This document shows, one piece after another, positions 28,782 to 38,608 of a DNA stretch of 64,000 nt (the first letter of the stretch is position 1; each line of letters begins with the position of its first letter). Under the pieces are notes generated by a model that ran no database searches, had not been told where the DNA came from, and was given only the letters and a program-made list of their open reading frames with translations. A program made the position numbers and the translations under genes. The stretch is from Paracoccus tibetensis (GTDB taxonomy: Bacteria; Pseudomonadota; Alphaproteobacteria; Rhodobacterales; Rhodobacteraceae): the NCBI RefSeq assembly GCF_900102505.1, contig NZ_FMVT01000006.1, positions 124,001 to 188,000 on the forward strand, given 5' to 3'.

Positions 28782-29504
28782 CTAGTAGCTGCGGATCAGT
28801 CCCACAAGGCGGCCTTGGATGCGCACGCGATCCTCGGGCAGGATGCGCGTCTCATAGGCGGCATTGGCCGCCTCAAGGCCGATCATCGCGCCGCGGCGGC
28901 GATAGCGCTTCAGCGTCGCTTCCTGGTTGTCGACCAGCGCCACGATGATGTCGCCATTGTCCGCCGTGTCCTGTTCGCGGATAACCACGATGTCGCCGTC
29001 GTTGATGCCGGCATCGATCATCGAATCGCCGGTGACCTCGAGCGCGTAGTGATGTTCGCGCCCGGTGAGCATCGTGCCGGGAACGGCGATGTGATGCGCG
29101 ACCTCGCTGATGGCCTCGATCGGGACGCCCGCAGCAATCCGGCCCATCAGGGGCAGATCGACCGCCGGGCTGTCGGCGACAGCCATGGCGCCGCGGGGAC
29201 GGGAGGGGCGGAAATTCGGCACCACGCGAGGCGTGAAGCCGCCCGCGCCCGCGGCCTCGGCCGGGGCGGCCTGGTCCAGATGCGCCAGCGCGTCGGGAAG
29301 GCGGACGACCTCGAGCGCGCGTGCCCGGTGCGGCAGGCGCCGGATGAAGCCCCGCTCCTCGAGCGCGGTCACGAGGCGGTGGATGCCGGACTTGGACCGC
29401 AGGTCCAGCGCGTCCTTCATCTCATCGAAGGAGGGCGGCACGCCGTCGCGGGCCATGCGCTTCTGAATGAACTCCAGCAGCTGGATCTGCTTCTTCGTCA
29501 GCAT
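28782..29504 (-). CDS. lexA: LexA repressor
   Basis: SOS-response repressor and self-cleaving protease. The 240-residue protein has the N-terminal winged helix ([20 protein letters not shown] around 26-45), a hinge of about 30 variable residues and the C-terminal S24 protease domain. The cleavage site is Ala125-Gly126 in GRIAAGVP; the catalytic pair is Ser161 (VTGDSMID) and Lys199 (ATLKRY). ATG 29504 gives the family start [14 protein letters not shown]. Its own operator lies 18 bp upstream, so it is autoregulated. It is the last gene of the leftward moaC-moeA-lexA block but has its own promoter region. Confidence 0.96.
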   Translation of the reverse strand: MLTKKQIQLLEFIQKRMARDGVPPSFDEMKDALDLRSKSGIHRLVTALEERGFIRRLPHRARALEVVRLPDALAHLDQAAPAEAAGAGGFTPRVVPNFRPSRPRGAMAVADSPAVDLPLMGRIAAGVPIEAISEVAHHIAVPGTMLTGREHHYALEVTGDSMIDAGINDGDIVVIREQDTADNGDIIVALVDNQEATLKRYRRRGAMIGLEAANAAYETRILPEDRVRIQGRLVGLIRSY

Positions 29505-29521
29505 CGGCCCTACCTTCCTCA

Positions 29522-29536
29522 GTTCCCTAAACGTTC
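29522..29536 (-). promoter_or_regulatory. LexA operator (alphaproteobacterial SOS box)
   Basis: GTTC at 29522-29525 and GTTC at 29533-29536 are spaced by seven bases: the direct-repeat GTTC-N7-GTTC motif used by LexA in Alphaproteobacteria instead of the CTG-N10-CAG palindrome. It lies in the 94-bp moeA-lexA gap, close to the lexA start, as expected for autoregulation. Confidence 0.85.
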
Positions 29537-29598
29537 TAAATGATCGCCCGAATCGCGTCAATGAAGAGAACAGAGCAGGGTGAAAAAAAGATTAATGC

Positions 29599-30777
29599 TC
29601 AGCGGGAAAGGGGCAGGCAGAGCATGATCTCGCCCGCCGCGCGCGCGGGATCAGCGGCCGGCCGGATCATCAGCGCGTCGGCCTGCGACAGAAGCGACAG
29701 CCGCGCCGAATCCTGGTCGTCGAACGGGCTCACCAGCGGCAGGTCGTCGCCCTCCGAGAGCCGCGCGCGAAGGTAGTGCTGGCGCGGCCCCTCGGCGGGC
29801 AGCGCCTTGGAGAGCCGGGCGCGCAGCAGCGGCCGCTCCGGCGGAAGGCCTTGCATCGCGCGGATGAGCGGCTGCATGAAGATGATGCCGCAAGCCATTG
29901 CCGAGACAGGATTTCCCGGAAGGCCGAGCATGGGCATTCCGCTCAGTTGCCCGGCGAGCAGCGGCTTTCCCGGCCGCATCGCGACCTTGTAGAACTGGCG
30001 CTCGAGGCCGAGGCCGGCTGCGACGCGGCCGACGAGGTCGTGATCCCCGACCGACGCGCCGCCGATCGTCACCAGAAGGTCGGCGCTCGCGGCGGCCACG
30101 AAGCCGGCGCGCAGGCTTTCCTCGGTGTCGCGGGCGAGGGGCAGGATGCGCGGTATGCCGCCAGCCTCGGCCACGAGTGCGGCGATGGCGAGATCGTTCG
30201 AGCTGACGATCTGGCCATCGGTGAGGGGCGTGCCCGGCAGGACCAGTTCGTCGCCGCTGGCGAGAATGGCGACGACGGGGCGGCGTGCGACGGTGACGTC
30301 CGGAAGGTTCATCGCGGCCAGAAGACCGATGTCGGCCGCGTTGATCCGGCGTCCCGGCGCAAGCTGGGTGCCTGCGCGGAAGTCGCTGCCGGCGGCGCGG
30401 ATATGGGTGCCGCGTGAGGGCTCGCGCACGGTGATCTGCGCCCCCTCGCGCAGGACGTTTTCCTGCATCTCGACGCGGTCGTAGCCCGGCGGGACCGGGG
30501 CGCCGGTGAAGATGCGGATGGCGGAGTGGGGGCGGGCGGTGCCCTTCCAGGGCCGACCGGCGGCGGCCTCGCCGATGACCTCCAGTGGGCCCGGCAGGTC
30601 GGCGGCGCGCAGGGCGTAGCCGTCCATCGCCGCGCTGTCGAAGGGCGGCTGGCTCAGCTGCGTCGCCGGCGCCGAGAGGAGGGCGCGGCCCAAGGCCTCG
30701 GCAAGGGGGATGGCCTCGGGCGTCGGCGCGGGGGCCAGGGCCAGCACGCGGGCCAGCGCCTCGGCGACCGTGATCAC
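29599..30777 (-). CDS. moeA: Molybdopterin molybdenumtransferase MoeA
   Basis: Inserts molybdate into adenylated molybdopterin, the last general step of molybdenum cofactor synthesis. The 392-residue protein has [13 protein letters not shown] near residue 44, the MoCF-biosynthesis motif [13 protein letters not shown] (around 243-255) and [11 protein letters not shown] followed by [10 protein letters not shown], all diagnostic. It starts with GTG overlapping the moaC stop (GTGA), so the two are coupled. An open frame continues upstream through moaC in this phase but has no merit as a fused protein. Confidence 0.93.
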   Translation of the reverse strand: MITVAEALARVLALAPAPTPEAIPLAEALGRALLSAPATQLSQPPFDSAAMDGYALRAADLPGPLEVIGEAAAGRPWKGTARPHSAIRIFTGAPVPPGYDRVEMQENVLREGAQITVREPSRGTHIRAAGSDFRAGTQLAPGRRINAADIGLLAAMNLPDVTVARRPVVAILASGDELVLPGTPLTDGQIVSSNDLAIAALVAEAGGIPRILPLARDTEESLRAGFVAAASADLLVTIGGASVGDHDLVGRVAAGLGLERQFYKVAMRPGKPLLAGQLSGMPMLGLPGNPVSAMACGIIFMQPLIRAMQGLPPERPLLRARLSKALPAEGPRQHYLRARLSEGDDLPLVSPFDDQDSARLSLLSQADALMIRPAADPARAAGEIMLCLPLSR

Positions 30778-31247
30778 GGCGCGGCCTCGAAGGTGCCGGA
30801 CTTGCCGCCGGTCTTCTTCAGAAGGCGGATGCCCTCGATCCGCATGTCCTTCTGCGCGGCCTTGAGCATGTCGTAGATTGTGAGGCAGGCGACCGTCACG
30901 GCGGTCAGCGCCTCCATCTCGACGCCGGTAGGGCCGGTCGTGCGGACCGTGGCGCTCACGCGGATGCCGGGCAGGGCGGGGTCGGCGGCGAGGTCCAGCG
31001 CGACCTTGGCGAGCGGCAGCGGGTGGCAGAGCGGGATCAGATCGGCCGTGCGCTTGGCGCCCATGATGCCGGCGAGCCGCGCCACGCCGAGAACGTCGCC
31101 CTTCGCCGCGCCGCCCTGCGCTAAAGCCAGCGTCTCGGGCGACATCAGCACCAGCCCCTCGGCGACGGCCTCGCGCGCGGTGGCGGCCTTGTTCGAGACG
31201 TCGACCATATGCGCTTGGCCGCTGGCGTCGAAATGCGTGAGGCTCAT
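30774..31247 (-). CDS. moaC: Cyclic pyranopterin monophosphate synthase accessory protein MoaC
   Basis: Forms cyclic pyranopterin monophosphate with MoaA in molybdenum cofactor synthesis. The 157-residue sequence has the active-site segments [16 protein letters not shown] (16-31), [10 protein letters not shown] (residues about 71-80) and [21 protein letters not shown] near 107-127, all strongly conserved. Its start overlaps the trpC stop by 4 bp and its stop overlaps the moeA start, so trpC, moaC and moeA form one translationally coupled series. Confidence 0.95.
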   Translation of the reverse strand: MSLTHFDASGQAHMVDVSNKAATAREAVAEGLVLMSPETLALAQGGAAKGDVLGVARLAGIMGAKRTADLIPLCHPLPLAKVALDLAADPALPGIRVSATVRTTGPTGVEMEALTAVTVACLTIYDMLKAAQKDMRIEGIRLLKKTGGKSGTFEAAP

Positions 31248-32035
31248 GCGGGGACATCCAGGATGGCGCGGGTGGCCGCGGTCACGTCGGCCTGGCGCAT
31301 CAGGCTCTCGCCGATGAGGAAGCGCCGGGCGCCGACCTGCATCATCGCCGCGAGGTCGTCGGGGCTGAAGAGGCCGCTTTCGCAGACGATGTCGCGGCCC
31401 GCGGGGATGCGCGGGGCGAGATCGCGCGTCACGTCGAGGCTCAGCTCGAAGGTCTTGAGGTTGCGGTTGTTGATGCCGATGAGCGGCGAGTTCAGCCGCA
31501 GCGCGCGGTCCAGTTCCGGCGCGTCATGGACCTCGATCAGCGCATCCATGTTCCAGTGGCGGGCCGCGTCCTCGAGTTCGGCGGCAAGCGCGTCATCGAC
31601 CGAGGCCATGATGATCAGGATGCAGTCGGCGCCCCAGGCCCGGGCCTCGGCGACCTGGTAGGGATCGTAGAGGAAGTCCTTGCGCAGCACCGGCAGATCG
31701 CAGGCCGCACGGGCGGCGGAGAGGAAGCCAGGAGCGCCCTGGAAGCTGGGCCCGTCCGTCAGGACCGAGAGGCAGGCGGCGCCGCCCTGCTGATAGGAGC
31801 GGGCGAGGGCCGGCGGGTCGAACTCGGCGCGGATCAGGCCCTTGGAGGGGCTGGCCTTCTTGATCTCGGCGATGAGGGCGGGGCCGGTTCCGGCCGCGCG
31901 GGTCAGGGCGTCGGCGAAGCCGCGCGGCGGGCTGGCGGCGCGGGCTTCGGCCTCGATTCCGGCGAGCGGGCGCGCCGTCTTGGCGGCGGCGATCTCGTCG
32001 AGCTTGTAGGCCTTGATCTTGTCGAGGATGTCCAT
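31244..32035 (-). CDS. trpC: Indole-3-glycerol phosphate synthase
   Basis: A (beta/alpha)8 enzyme that closes the indole ring in tryptophan synthesis. The 263-residue protein has the N-terminal [19 protein letters not shown], the catalytic [12 protein letters not shown] (around 56-67), [13 protein letters not shown] and the C-terminal [14 protein letters not shown] and [11 protein letters not shown]. It is a single-function TrpC, not fused to TrpF. The gene follows trpG-trpD-ung on the same strand, but a 99-bp gap with a REP-like repeat separates it from ung. Confidence 0.95.
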   Translation of the reverse strand: MDILDKIKAYKLDEIAAAKTARPLAGIEAEARAASPPRGFADALTRAAGTGPALIAEIKKASPSKGLIRAEFDPPALARSYQQGGAACLSVLTDGPSFQGAPGFLSAARAACDLPVLRKDFLYDPYQVAEARAWGADCILIIMASVDDALAAELEDAARHWNMDALIEVHDAPELDRALRLNSPLIGINNRNLKTFELSLDVTRDLAPRIPAGRDIVCESGLFSPDDLAAMMQVGARRFLIGESLMRQADVTAATRAILDVPA

Positions 32036-32063
32036 GACCCGAGGTGTAGCTCTCTGTGGCCGG

Positions 32064-32120
32064 CGGGGGAAGGGGGGCGCTGCCCCCCATCGCTGGCGCG
32101 ATTCCCCCGGGATATTTCGG
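32064..32120. repeat. REP-like palindromic repeat between ung and trpC
   Basis: GGGGGGC-GCT-GCCCCCC (32072-32088) is a perfect 7-bp hairpin and is followed by CCCCCGGGATATTTCGG (32104-32120). This combination of a G/C hairpin and a CCCGGGATATTT tail resembles a short intergenic repeat that, from general knowledge, is common in Rhodobacteraceae genomes. Only one copy occurs in this window, so the repeat status is inferred. It could also act as an attenuating or stabilising hairpin inside the trp unit. Confidence 0.5.
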
Positions 32121-32134
32121 CACAGGAGAGAGGG

Positions 32135-32779
32135 TCAGCCGGTCCAGTCGATGGGCGGCCGGTCTTGTGCGGCGAGCCAGGCGTTGATGCGGCTGAAGGG
32201 GCGGCTGCCGAAGAAGCCGCGGCGGGCGGAGAGGGGCGAGGGATGGGCGGTGGCGATGACGAGGTCCTGGGCGCGGGGCAGGCCGGCCAGTGCCTTTCGG
32301 GCGTGATTGCCCCAGAGGAGGAAGGCGAGCGGGCCATGCCGCTGCGCCTCGGCCACGGCCTGGCGGGCGAGGCGGTCCCAGCCCCATCCGGCATGGGCGC
32401 CGGCCGTGCCTGGCGCGACGCTGAGCGCCGTGTTCAGCAGCAGGACGCCCTGCGCGGCCCATTGCGAGAGATCGCCCGTGGCGGGGCAGGCGCCCAGATC
32501 GTCCCGCAGCTCGGCGAAGATGTTGGCGAGCGAGCGCGGCAGCGGTGTTTCCGGCGTGACCGAGAAGGCAAGGCCGTTCGCATGGCCGGGGGTCGGGTAG
32601 GGGTCCTGGCCGAGGATGACGACGCGCACCGCCGCGGGCGGCGTCGCCTCGAGGGCGGCGAAGAGGCGGGCGGGGCCGGGCAGCCAGCCGGGCGCGGCTT
32701 CGAGGCGGGCGGCGAGGGCGGGCCAGTCAGCCTGGAAGAAGGGCAGGTGCGACCAGGCGGCCGGCGCGGCGAGGGTCAT
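32135..32779 (-). CDS. ung: Uracil-DNA glycosylase, family 1
   Basis: Removes uracil from DNA to start base excision repair. The 214-residue protein has the water-activating [18 protein letters not shown] (Asp59 in GQDPY at 57-61), [17 protein letters not shown] and the DNA-intercalation motif [17 protein letters not shown]. The proline pair in [11 protein letters not shown] replaces the GQDPYHGPGQA of enterobacteria but is common in Alphaproteobacteria. It overlaps the upstream trpD stop by 4 bp, so a DNA repair gene is translationally coupled into the tryptophan operon. Confidence 0.93.
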   Translation of the reverse strand: MTLAAPAAWSHLPFFQADWPALAARLEAAPGWLPGPARLFAALEATPPAAVRVVILGQDPYPTPGHANGLAFSVTPETPLPRSLANIFAELRDDLGACPATGDLSQWAAQGVLLLNTALSVAPGTAGAHAGWGWDRLARQAVAEAQRHGPLAFLLWGNHARKALAGLPRAQDLVIATAHPSPLSARRGFFGSRPFSRINAWLAAQDRPPIDWTG

Positions 32780-33795
32780 GCCTCGGGGGCGCCGGTCACC
32801 TCGGCCAGCGCGGCGAGCTTCTCGCGTGCGGCGCCGCTGTCGATGGCGGCGGCGGCCATGTCCGCGCCCTCGCGAAGGTCGGCGGCGCGGCCCGCGACCA
32901 GCAGCGCGGCGGCGGCGTTCAGCAGCACCGCGTCGCGATAGGCGCCCGGCTCGCCCGACAGGAGCGCGCGGAAGGCGGCCGCGTTCTGCGCCGGCTCGCC
33001 GCCCACGATCGCCTCGAACGGGTGCCGGGAGAGGCCGGCCTCCTCGGGCGTGACGGTGAACTCGGTGACGGTGCCGTCCTTCAGGGCGGCGACATGGCTC
33101 TCGCCGGCGATGCTCAGCTCGTCCGTGCCGTCGCTGCCATGGACGAGCCAGGCCGCATCCGAGCCGAGATCGCGCAGCACTTCGGCCATCGGGCGCAGCC
33201 AGGCGGCGCTGAAGGCGCCGGTCAGCTGGCGCCTGACCCCGGCGGGGTTCGTGAGCGGGCCGAGAAGGTTGAAGACCGTGCGCGTGCCCAGCTCGGCGCG
33301 GGGCGGGCCGACATGGCGCATCGCCGGGTGGTGCATCGGCGCCATCATGAAGCAGATGCCCGCCCGGTCGAGCGCCTGCTGCGCCACGAGCGGGCCGCCC
33401 ATCACGTTTATGCCCATATGGGTCAGCGCGTCGGCCGCCCCGGATTTCGAGCTGAGGTTGCGGTTGCCGTGCTTGGCGACCGGCACGCCCGCGCCGGCGA
33501 CGACGAAGGCGGTGGCGGTCGAGATGTTCAGCGTGCCCTTGCCGTCGCCGCCGGTGCCGACGATGTCCATCGCCCCCTCGGGCGCGGTGACGCGGTTCAT
33601 CCGGGCGCGCATGGCGCGGGCGGCGGCAGCGATCTCGTCCACCGTCTCGCCGCGCACGCGCAGCGCCATCAGCAGGCCGCCGATCTGGGCCGGGGTCGCC
33701 GCTCCGTCGAAGAGGGCCGAGAAGGCGGCCTCGGCCTCGGGGGCCGTCAGCGGGCGCTCGGCGGCGATCCCGATCAGCGGGCGGATGTCGGTCAT
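32776..33795 (-). CDS. trpD: Anthranilate phosphoribosyltransferase
   Basis: Transfers phosphoribose from PRPP to anthranilate, the second step of tryptophan synthesis. The 339-residue protein has the PRPP-binding [15 protein letters not shown] (near 81-95), [17 protein letters not shown] and the downstream [30 protein letters not shown] region that holds anthranilate. Its start overlaps the trpG stop and its stop overlaps the ung start, both by 4 bp. Confidence 0.95.
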   Translation of the reverse strand: MTDIRPLIGIAAERPLTAPEAEAAFSALFDGAATPAQIGGLLMALRVRGETVDEIAAAARAMRARMNRVTAPEGAMDIVGTGGDGKGTLNISTATAFVVAGAGVPVAKHGNRNLSSKSGAADALTHMGINVMGGPLVAQQALDRAGICFMMAPMHHPAMRHVGPPRAELGTRTVFNLLGPLTNPAGVRRQLTGAFSAAWLRPMAEVLRDLGSDAAWLVHGSDGTDELSIAGESHVAALKDGTVTEFTVTPEEAGLSRHPFEAIVGGEPAQNAAAFRALLSGEPGAYRDAVLLNAAAALLVAGRAADLREGADMAAAAIDSGAAREKLAALAEVTGAPEA

Positions 33796-34382
33796 GCGGC
33801 GTCCTTGCGGGCGGGGCAGCGGGCCAGGAAGCTGCGGATCATCTCGTGCCCGTATTCCGAGGCGATGGATTCGGGATGGAACTGCACGCCCTCAATGGGC
33901 AGCTCCGCATGGACCAGCCCCATGATCGTGCCGTCGCCCGAAGTGGCGGTGACGCGCAGGCAGTTCGGCAGGCTCTCGGGCTCGACCGTCAGCGAATGGT
34001 AGCGGGTGGCATTGAGGGGCGAGGGCAGGCCGGTGAAGACGCCGGTGCCGTCGTGGCTGATTGCGTCCACCTTGCCGTGGAGGATCCGGTTCGCCCGCAC
34101 CACCTTGCCGCCGAAGGCCTCGCCGATGGCCTGGTGCCCGAGGCAGACGCCCAGCAGCGGCATGGCCCGGTCGGCGGCCGCGCGGATCAGCTGAAGGCAG
34201 ATGCCGGCCTGGGCCGGATCGCAGGGGCCGGGCGAGATGACGATCCCGTCCGGGTCCATCGCGAGCGCCTCCTCGACGGTGATCTGGTCGTTGCGGCGGA
34301 CCACGACCTCTGCCCCGGCCTCGCCCATGTAATGCACCAGGTTCCAGGTAAAGCTGTCGTAGTTGTCGATCAGAAGGATCAT
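33792..34382 (-). CDS. trpG: Anthranilate synthase component II (glutamine amidotransferase)
   Basis: Supplies ammonia from glutamine to TrpE, and possibly to para-aminobenzoate synthase if it is shared. The 196-residue class I amidotransferase has the nucleophile Cys80 in [17 protein letters not shown] and the histidine-glutamate pair in [12 protein letters not shown] 34382 ([11 protein letters not shown]) is the family start; an upstream ATG would add 11 atypical residues. It is the first gene of the leftward trpG-trpD-ung-trpC-moaC-moeA series. Its partner trpE lies 4.2 kb away on the other strand. Confidence 0.94.
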   Translation of the reverse strand: MILLIDNYDSFTWNLVHYMGEAGAEVVVRRNDQITVEEALAMDPDGIVISPGPCDPAQAGICLQLIRAAADRAMPLLGVCLGHQAIGEAFGGKVVRANRILHGKVDAISHDGTGVFTGLPSPLNATRYHSLTVEPESLPNCLRVTATSGDGTIMGLVHAELPIEGVQFHPESIASEYGHEMIRSFLARCPARKDAA

Positions 34383-34568
34383 GGGCCACCTTGTGCGGCT
34401 GAAGGAAGCGGTCATCGGCGCGGCGCGGCAGGGGGCGGTTTCCCCCCGTGCGGGCGTCGGCTATAGATGGGCCAAAGCGCCTTGAAGGGTCAAGGGCGGC
34501 AGGGCAGGAAAGCCTCGGCCGACAGCCTTCGGGCCGCAGAACAGGGGCCGCCGGCAGGGCGGCAGGAT

Positions 34569-35348
34569 ATGGGGACGATGGCAGGCGGGTTCTTCTGGGG
34601 GTTTGCGCAGGGTGCTGCGCTGAGCGTGATCGCCCTGGCGGGCCTGTCGCTGATGACGCCTGTCGAGGTGCCGCAGGACGATGCACCGGCCGCGGCGGCG
34701 CCTGAGGTTGCGCCCGCGCCCGAGGTTGCGCGCGAGCCTGAGGTTGCGCCCGCGCCTGCCACGCCCGCGCCAGCGGATTTGGCGCCGGCCGAACCTGCTC
34801 CGGCCGAAGCCGCTCCTGTCGCGCCGTCTCCGGCCGCGCCGGGGCCGGCGGCGGGCAGCGTCGATCTGCCGGTCGGGTCCGAATTCGGGCGCGCCGGCGA
34901 TCTGCCCCCACGCCTGCCCGACATGGCCACCGGCTCGGCCCCGGCCGAGGCCGGTCCCGCTCCTGCCATCGCCGCCCCCGCCGCCGAGGCCGAGACCGCG
35001 CCCAGCACCGATGCCGGCCAGCGGGCGCGCCCCGAGCCGCTGCCGGACCCGGCCGCGCCCGCGCAGCCCGATCCCGGCGCGAGCGAGGCCAGCCCGGACG
35101 TCGCCCGGCCGCAGAGCCAGGCGGCCGGCAGCGCCGCGCCCGTGGCCGTGCCCGTGCTGCGCCCGAGCGAGACGCGCGACGACAGCCCGCGCCTGCCGGC
35201 CGCCGATGCCGCGCCGGAGGCGCCGCGTCCACAGGCGGCGGCGCCGCAGGAGGGCGGCAGCCGTGCGCCCGGCCTTCCGCGCCCGGCGCTGGACCTTTCC
35301 CTGCCGCCCGATCTTTCGGACCTGCGACGACTGGAGCGCGACCCATGA
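34569..35348 (+). CDS. Proline/alanine-rich membrane-anchored protein of unknown function
   Basis: A 259-residue protein. A single hydrophobic segment near the N-terminus (about residues 5-30, GFFWGFAQGAALSVIALAGL) looks like an uncleaved anchor. The rest is low-complexity Ala-Pro-Glu sequence with repeats such as PEVAPAPEVAREPEVAPAP. It resembles the anchor and linker of the YibQ-like divergent polysaccharide deacetylases often found beside trp genes in Rhodobacterales, but no deacetylase domain follows, so it may be the N-terminal remnant of such a gene. ATG 34569 is favoured; 34578 is possible. The stop overlaps the start of the aminotransferase gene by 4 bp. Confidence 0.65.
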   Translation: MGTMAGGFFWGFAQGAALSVIALAGLSLMTPVEVPQDDAPAAAAPEVAPAPEVAREPEVAPAPATPAPADLAPAEPAPAEAAPVAPSPAAPGPAAGSVDLPVGSEFGRAGDLPPRLPDMATGSAPAEAGPAPAIAAPAAEAETAPSTDAGQRARPEPLPDPAAPAQPDPGASEASPDVARPQSQAAGSAAPVAVPVLRPSETRDDSPRLPAADAAPEAPRPQAAAPQEGGSRAPGLPRPALDLSLPPDLSDLRRLERDP

Positions 35349-36523
35349 GCATGCCGCTGAACCCTGCCCTCGCCGCCACCTTCGCGCCGCCCGTGATGGA
35401 GGCGCGGCGCTGGCTGGAGGGCGTCACCTTCCCGCCCGACCGGCCGCTGATCAATGTCAGCCAGGCCGCGCCCGTCGATCCGCCCCCCGAGCCGCTGCGC
35501 CGCGCTATCGCCGAGGCCGCGCTGCACCGGCCCGAGGCGCATCTCTACGGGCCGGTCCTCGGAAACCCGGACCTGCGCGAGGCCTTGGCCGAGAGCTTCT
35601 CGGAGGCTTATGGCGGCAGGATCGAGGCGGCGGAGGTTGCCATCACGCAGGGCTGCAACCAGGCGTTCTGCGCCGCGATGGCGACGCTGGCGGGGCCGGG
35701 GGACCAGGTGATCCTGCCGACGCCGTGGTACTTCAACCACAAGATGTGGCTCGACATGGGCGGGGTCGAGGCGCTGCCGCTGCCTTGCGGCGACGACCTG
35801 CTGCCGGACCCGGACCGCGCAGCCGCCATGATCGGGCCGCGCACCCGCGCCATCGTGCTGGTGACGCCGAACAACCCCTCGGGGGCGGAATACCCCGCCG
35901 CGCTCGTCGCCCGCTTCCACGAGATCGCGGCGCAGGCCGGCATCGCGCTGGTGCTGGACGAGACCTATCGCGACTTCGACAGCCGCAGCGGGCCGCCGCA
36001 CGGGCTGCTCGCCGCGCCGGGCTGGCAGGGGACGGTCATCCAGCTTTACAGCTTCTCAAAGGCCTACCGGCTGACCGGGCACCGCGTCGGGGCCGTCGTG
36101 GCGGGCACCGCGCGCCTCGCGCAGATCGAGAAGTTCCTCGACACCGTCTCCATCTCGACCTCGCAACTGGGGCAGATCGGGGCGCTCTGGGGGCTGCGCA
36201 ACCTCGGGCCGTGGCTCGCGGGCGAGCGCGAGGAGATCCTGGCCCGGCGCGCCGCCTCGGCCGAGGCGCTCGGCGCCTTGGACGGCTGGCGGGTGAAAAG
36301 CGTCGGCGCCTATTTCGCCTGGATCGAGCATCCATTGGCGGAAAGTTCTGCCGAGCTGGCCCGGCGCATGGTCCGCGAGATCGGCGTGCTGGCGCTGCCC
36401 GGCACGATGTTCACGCCCGAGGGCGATCCCGTCGGGCCGCGCCACCTGCGCATCGCCTTCGCCAATGTCGACGCCGCGGGGATCGGTCAACTTGCCGAAA
36501 GGCTGGGGGAACTCGGCCGCTGA
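35345..36523 (+). CDS. PLP-dependent aminotransferase, class I/II
   Basis: A 392-residue fold-type I aminotransferase. Visible motifs are the PLP-contacting GCNQAFCAA, TPNNPSGAEYP (substrate/PLP loop), VLDETYRDF and the Schiff-base lysine Lys239 in YSFSKAYRLTGHRVG. The arginine that binds the substrate carboxylate is in HLRIAFAN near the C-terminus. Substrate specificity cannot be read from sequence; aspartate/aromatic aminotransferase-type activity is likely. It is coupled to the preceding low-complexity gene and lies 64 bp before ppiD. Confidence 0.86.
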   Translation: MSMPLNPALAATFAPPVMEARRWLEGVTFPPDRPLINVSQAAPVDPPPEPLRRAIAEAALHRPEAHLYGPVLGNPDLREALAESFSEAYGGRIEAAEVAITQGCNQAFCAAMATLAGPGDQVILPTPWYFNHKMWLDMGGVEALPLPCGDDLLPDPDRAAAMIGPRTRAIVLVTPNNPSGAEYPAALVARFHEIAAQAGIALVLDETYRDFDSRSGPPHGLLAAPGWQGTVIQLYSFSKAYRLTGHRVGAVVAGTARLAQIEKFLDTVSISTSQLGQIGALWGLRNLGPWLAGEREEILARRAASAEALGALDGWRVKSVGAYFAWIEHPLAESSAELARRMVREIGVLALPGTMFTPEGDPVGPRHLRIAFANVDAAGIGQLAERLGELGR

Positions 36524-36586
36524 CGGGCTTGCCGCGCCCCGGCCCGCGCCCTAAGACGGGCGCCGAGGACAGAAGGGGACGAATGC

Positions 36587-38608
36587 ATGGCCAGCCTGCG
36601 CACCAAGGGAAAATCGACCGTCGTCTGGATCCTGATGGGTCTGATGGTGCTGGGCCTCGGCGGCTTCGGGGTCACCAGCTTCTCGGGCGGGACCAGCGCC
36701 GTGGGGCAGGTGGGCGAGACGAAGGTCACCGCCGATGAATATGCCCGGGCCCTGCGCGGCCAGATGATGGACTACATGCGCCAGACCGGCCAGCCGCTGT
36801 CGATGGCCGAGGCGCAGGCGATGGGCCTGCCGCAGATGGTCCAGGCGCAGCTCTTCACCGGCGCCTCGCTCAGCGAGGAGGCCCGCCGCATCGGCGTCTC
36901 GGTCGGCGATGCGCGCGTTGCCCAGACAATCGCCGAGGCCGAGGCGTTCCGCGGCCCGAGCGGGCGCTTCGACCGCGCCGCCTATGGCGAGGTCCTGCGC
37001 CGCGAGCGCCTGTCCGAGGCCGATTTCGAGGCCAGCGTCCGCGACGACGAGGCGCGGCTGCTGCTGCAGCGCGCCGTCGCGGGCGGCGTCGCCGCGCCCG
37101 ACCCGGTGGTGGACCAGACCGTCCGCTGGCTTCTGGAGACGCGCGATTTCAGCTGGCGCGAGCTGACCGAGGCCGATCTCGCCTCCTCCGTCACCGAGCC
37201 GGACGAGGCGACGCTGACGGCCTGGCATGCCGCCAATGGCGAGCGCTTCACCGCCCCCGAGCTGCGCCGGATCACCTATGCCTGGGTCACGCCCGAGATG
37301 CTGGCCCCCGAGGTCGCGCTGGACGAAGAGGCCCTGCGCGCCGCCTACGACCAGAACATCGCCGAGTTCCAGCAGCCCGAGCGGCGGCTGGTCGGCCGGC
37401 TGGTCTTTGCCTCGGCCGAGGAAGCCGAGGCCGCCCGCGCCGCCATCGAGGCGGGCGAGCAGCCCTTCGAGGCCTTCGTGCTGCAGCGCGGGCTGACGCT
37501 GGACGACATCGACCTCGGCGCGGTCAGCCAGGCGCAGCTGGGCGCGGCGGGCGAGGCCGTCTTCGCGCTGGAGCAGCCGGGCGTCGTCGGCCCGCTGCAG
37601 ACGGACCTGGGTCCCGCGCTCTTCTCGGTGAACGCAATCCTCGATCCGGTGGACATTCCCTTCGAAACCGCGCGCGAGGATCTTCGCGCCGAAGCCGCGC
37701 TGAGCCGCGCCGCCCGCGTGATCCAAGACCGCGCGGCCGAGTTCGAGGACCTGCTGGCCGGCGGCGCCAGCCTCGAGGATCTCGCGGCCGAGACCGAGAT
37801 GGAGCTGGGCCAGATCGACTGGCGCGCCGACCTGGAGGCGCCCGAGGGCAGCATCGCCGGCTACGAGGCCTTCCGCGAGCGGGCGCAGGATGTCGCCCCC
37901 ACGGACTTCCCCGAACTGGTGGAGCTGGTCGATGGCGGCGTCTTCGCGCTGCGCCTCGACGAGGTGGTGCCGCCCGCGCTGATCCCCTTCGCCGAGGTGC
38001 GGGACGAGGTGCTGGCCGACTGGCGCCGCGCCGAGGTGCAGCGGCAGCTTCTGGAACTGGCCGATGCCGAGCGGCTGGCGGCGGTGGCCAGCGCGGTGCC
38101 GGCCACGGCCGACGCCGCGACGGCGGGCGTCAGCGCGCTGGTCGCCAACCCCGCACCGCCGGATGCCGCGGCAGCGCCGCCGGCCGAGGCCGCGGCCATG
38201 CAGGACGCCGGCCCGCAGACCGGCGCCGCGCCGGACGCAGGTCCCGACGCCGCAGAGGCCGAGGCGCCGGCAGGCCCGGCCTGGACCTCCGAGACTGATG
38301 TGACGCGCAACGGCTGGCTGCAGACCCTGCCGCAGCAGGTGCTCGAGACGGTCTTCACGCTTTCCGAGCCCGACGAGGTCGAGGTGGTCGAGGCCGAGGG
38401 CCGGGTGCTGCTGGTGCGGCTCGACGCGGTGCAGGATGCCGATCTTGGCGGAGAGGACGCGGCCCGCATCCGCGACGCCGTGGCGGCCCGGATCGGGCAG
38501 TCGCTTCAGGGCGACGTCTTCGACTACTATGCCCGCCACCTGCAGCGCGAGAACCGGATCGAGGTCAACCAGTCCGTCATCAACGCCGTCAACACGCAGG
38601 TCCAGTGA
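36587..38608 (+). CDS. ppiD: Periplasmic peptidyl-prolyl isomerase/chaperone PpiD
   Basis: A 673-residue membrane-anchored chaperone that meets proteins leaving the Sec translocon. The N-terminal anchor is at about residues 10-30. A SurA-N-like helical domain follows (about 35-190), and a parvulin-like region is present near 230-350. Residues about 510-565 are an Ala/Pro-rich linker, after which a second parvulin-like segment is only weakly conserved, so isomerase activity is uncertain, as in other PpiD proteins. The stop overlaps the trpE start codon, which ties it to tryptophan synthesis; this neighbourhood is known in Rhodobacterales. Confidence 0.85.
   Translation: MASLRTKGKSTVVWILMGLMVLGLGGFGVTSFSGGTSAVGQVGETKVTADEYARALRGQMMDYMRQTGQPLSMAEAQAMGLPQMVQAQLFTGASLSEEARRIGVSVGDARVAQTIAEAEAFRGPSGRFDRAAYGEVLRRERLSEADFEASVRDDEARLLLQRAVAGGVAAPDPVVDQTVRWLLETRDFSWRELTEADLASSVTEPDEATLTAWHAANGERFTAPELRRITYAWVTPEMLAPEVALDEEALRAAYDQNIAEFQQPERRLVGRLVFASAEEAEAARAAIEAGEQPFEAFVLQRGLTLDDIDLGAVSQAQLGAAGEAVFALEQPGVVGPLQTDLGPALFSVNAILDPVDIPFETAREDLRAEAALSRAARVIQDRAAEFEDLLAGGASLEDLAAETEMELGQIDWRADLEAPEGSIAGYEAFRERAQDVAPTDFPELVELVDGGVFALRLDEVVPPALIPFAEVRDEVLADWRRAEVQRQLLELADAERLAAVASAVPATADAATAGVSALVANPAPPDAAAAPPAEAAAMQDAGPQTGAAPDAGPDAAEAEAPAGPAWTSETDVTRNGWLQTLPQQVLETVFTLSEPDEVEVVEAEGRVLLVRLDAVQDADLGGEDAARIRDAVAARIGQSLQGDVFDYYARHLQRENRIEVNQSVINAVNTQVQ

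Noticed and set aside
29599-31257. A MoeA frame extended through moaC as a fusion protein
   Set aside because: The upstream part overlaps moaC in another phase and is low-complexity; a GTG start overlapping the moaC stop explains moeA.
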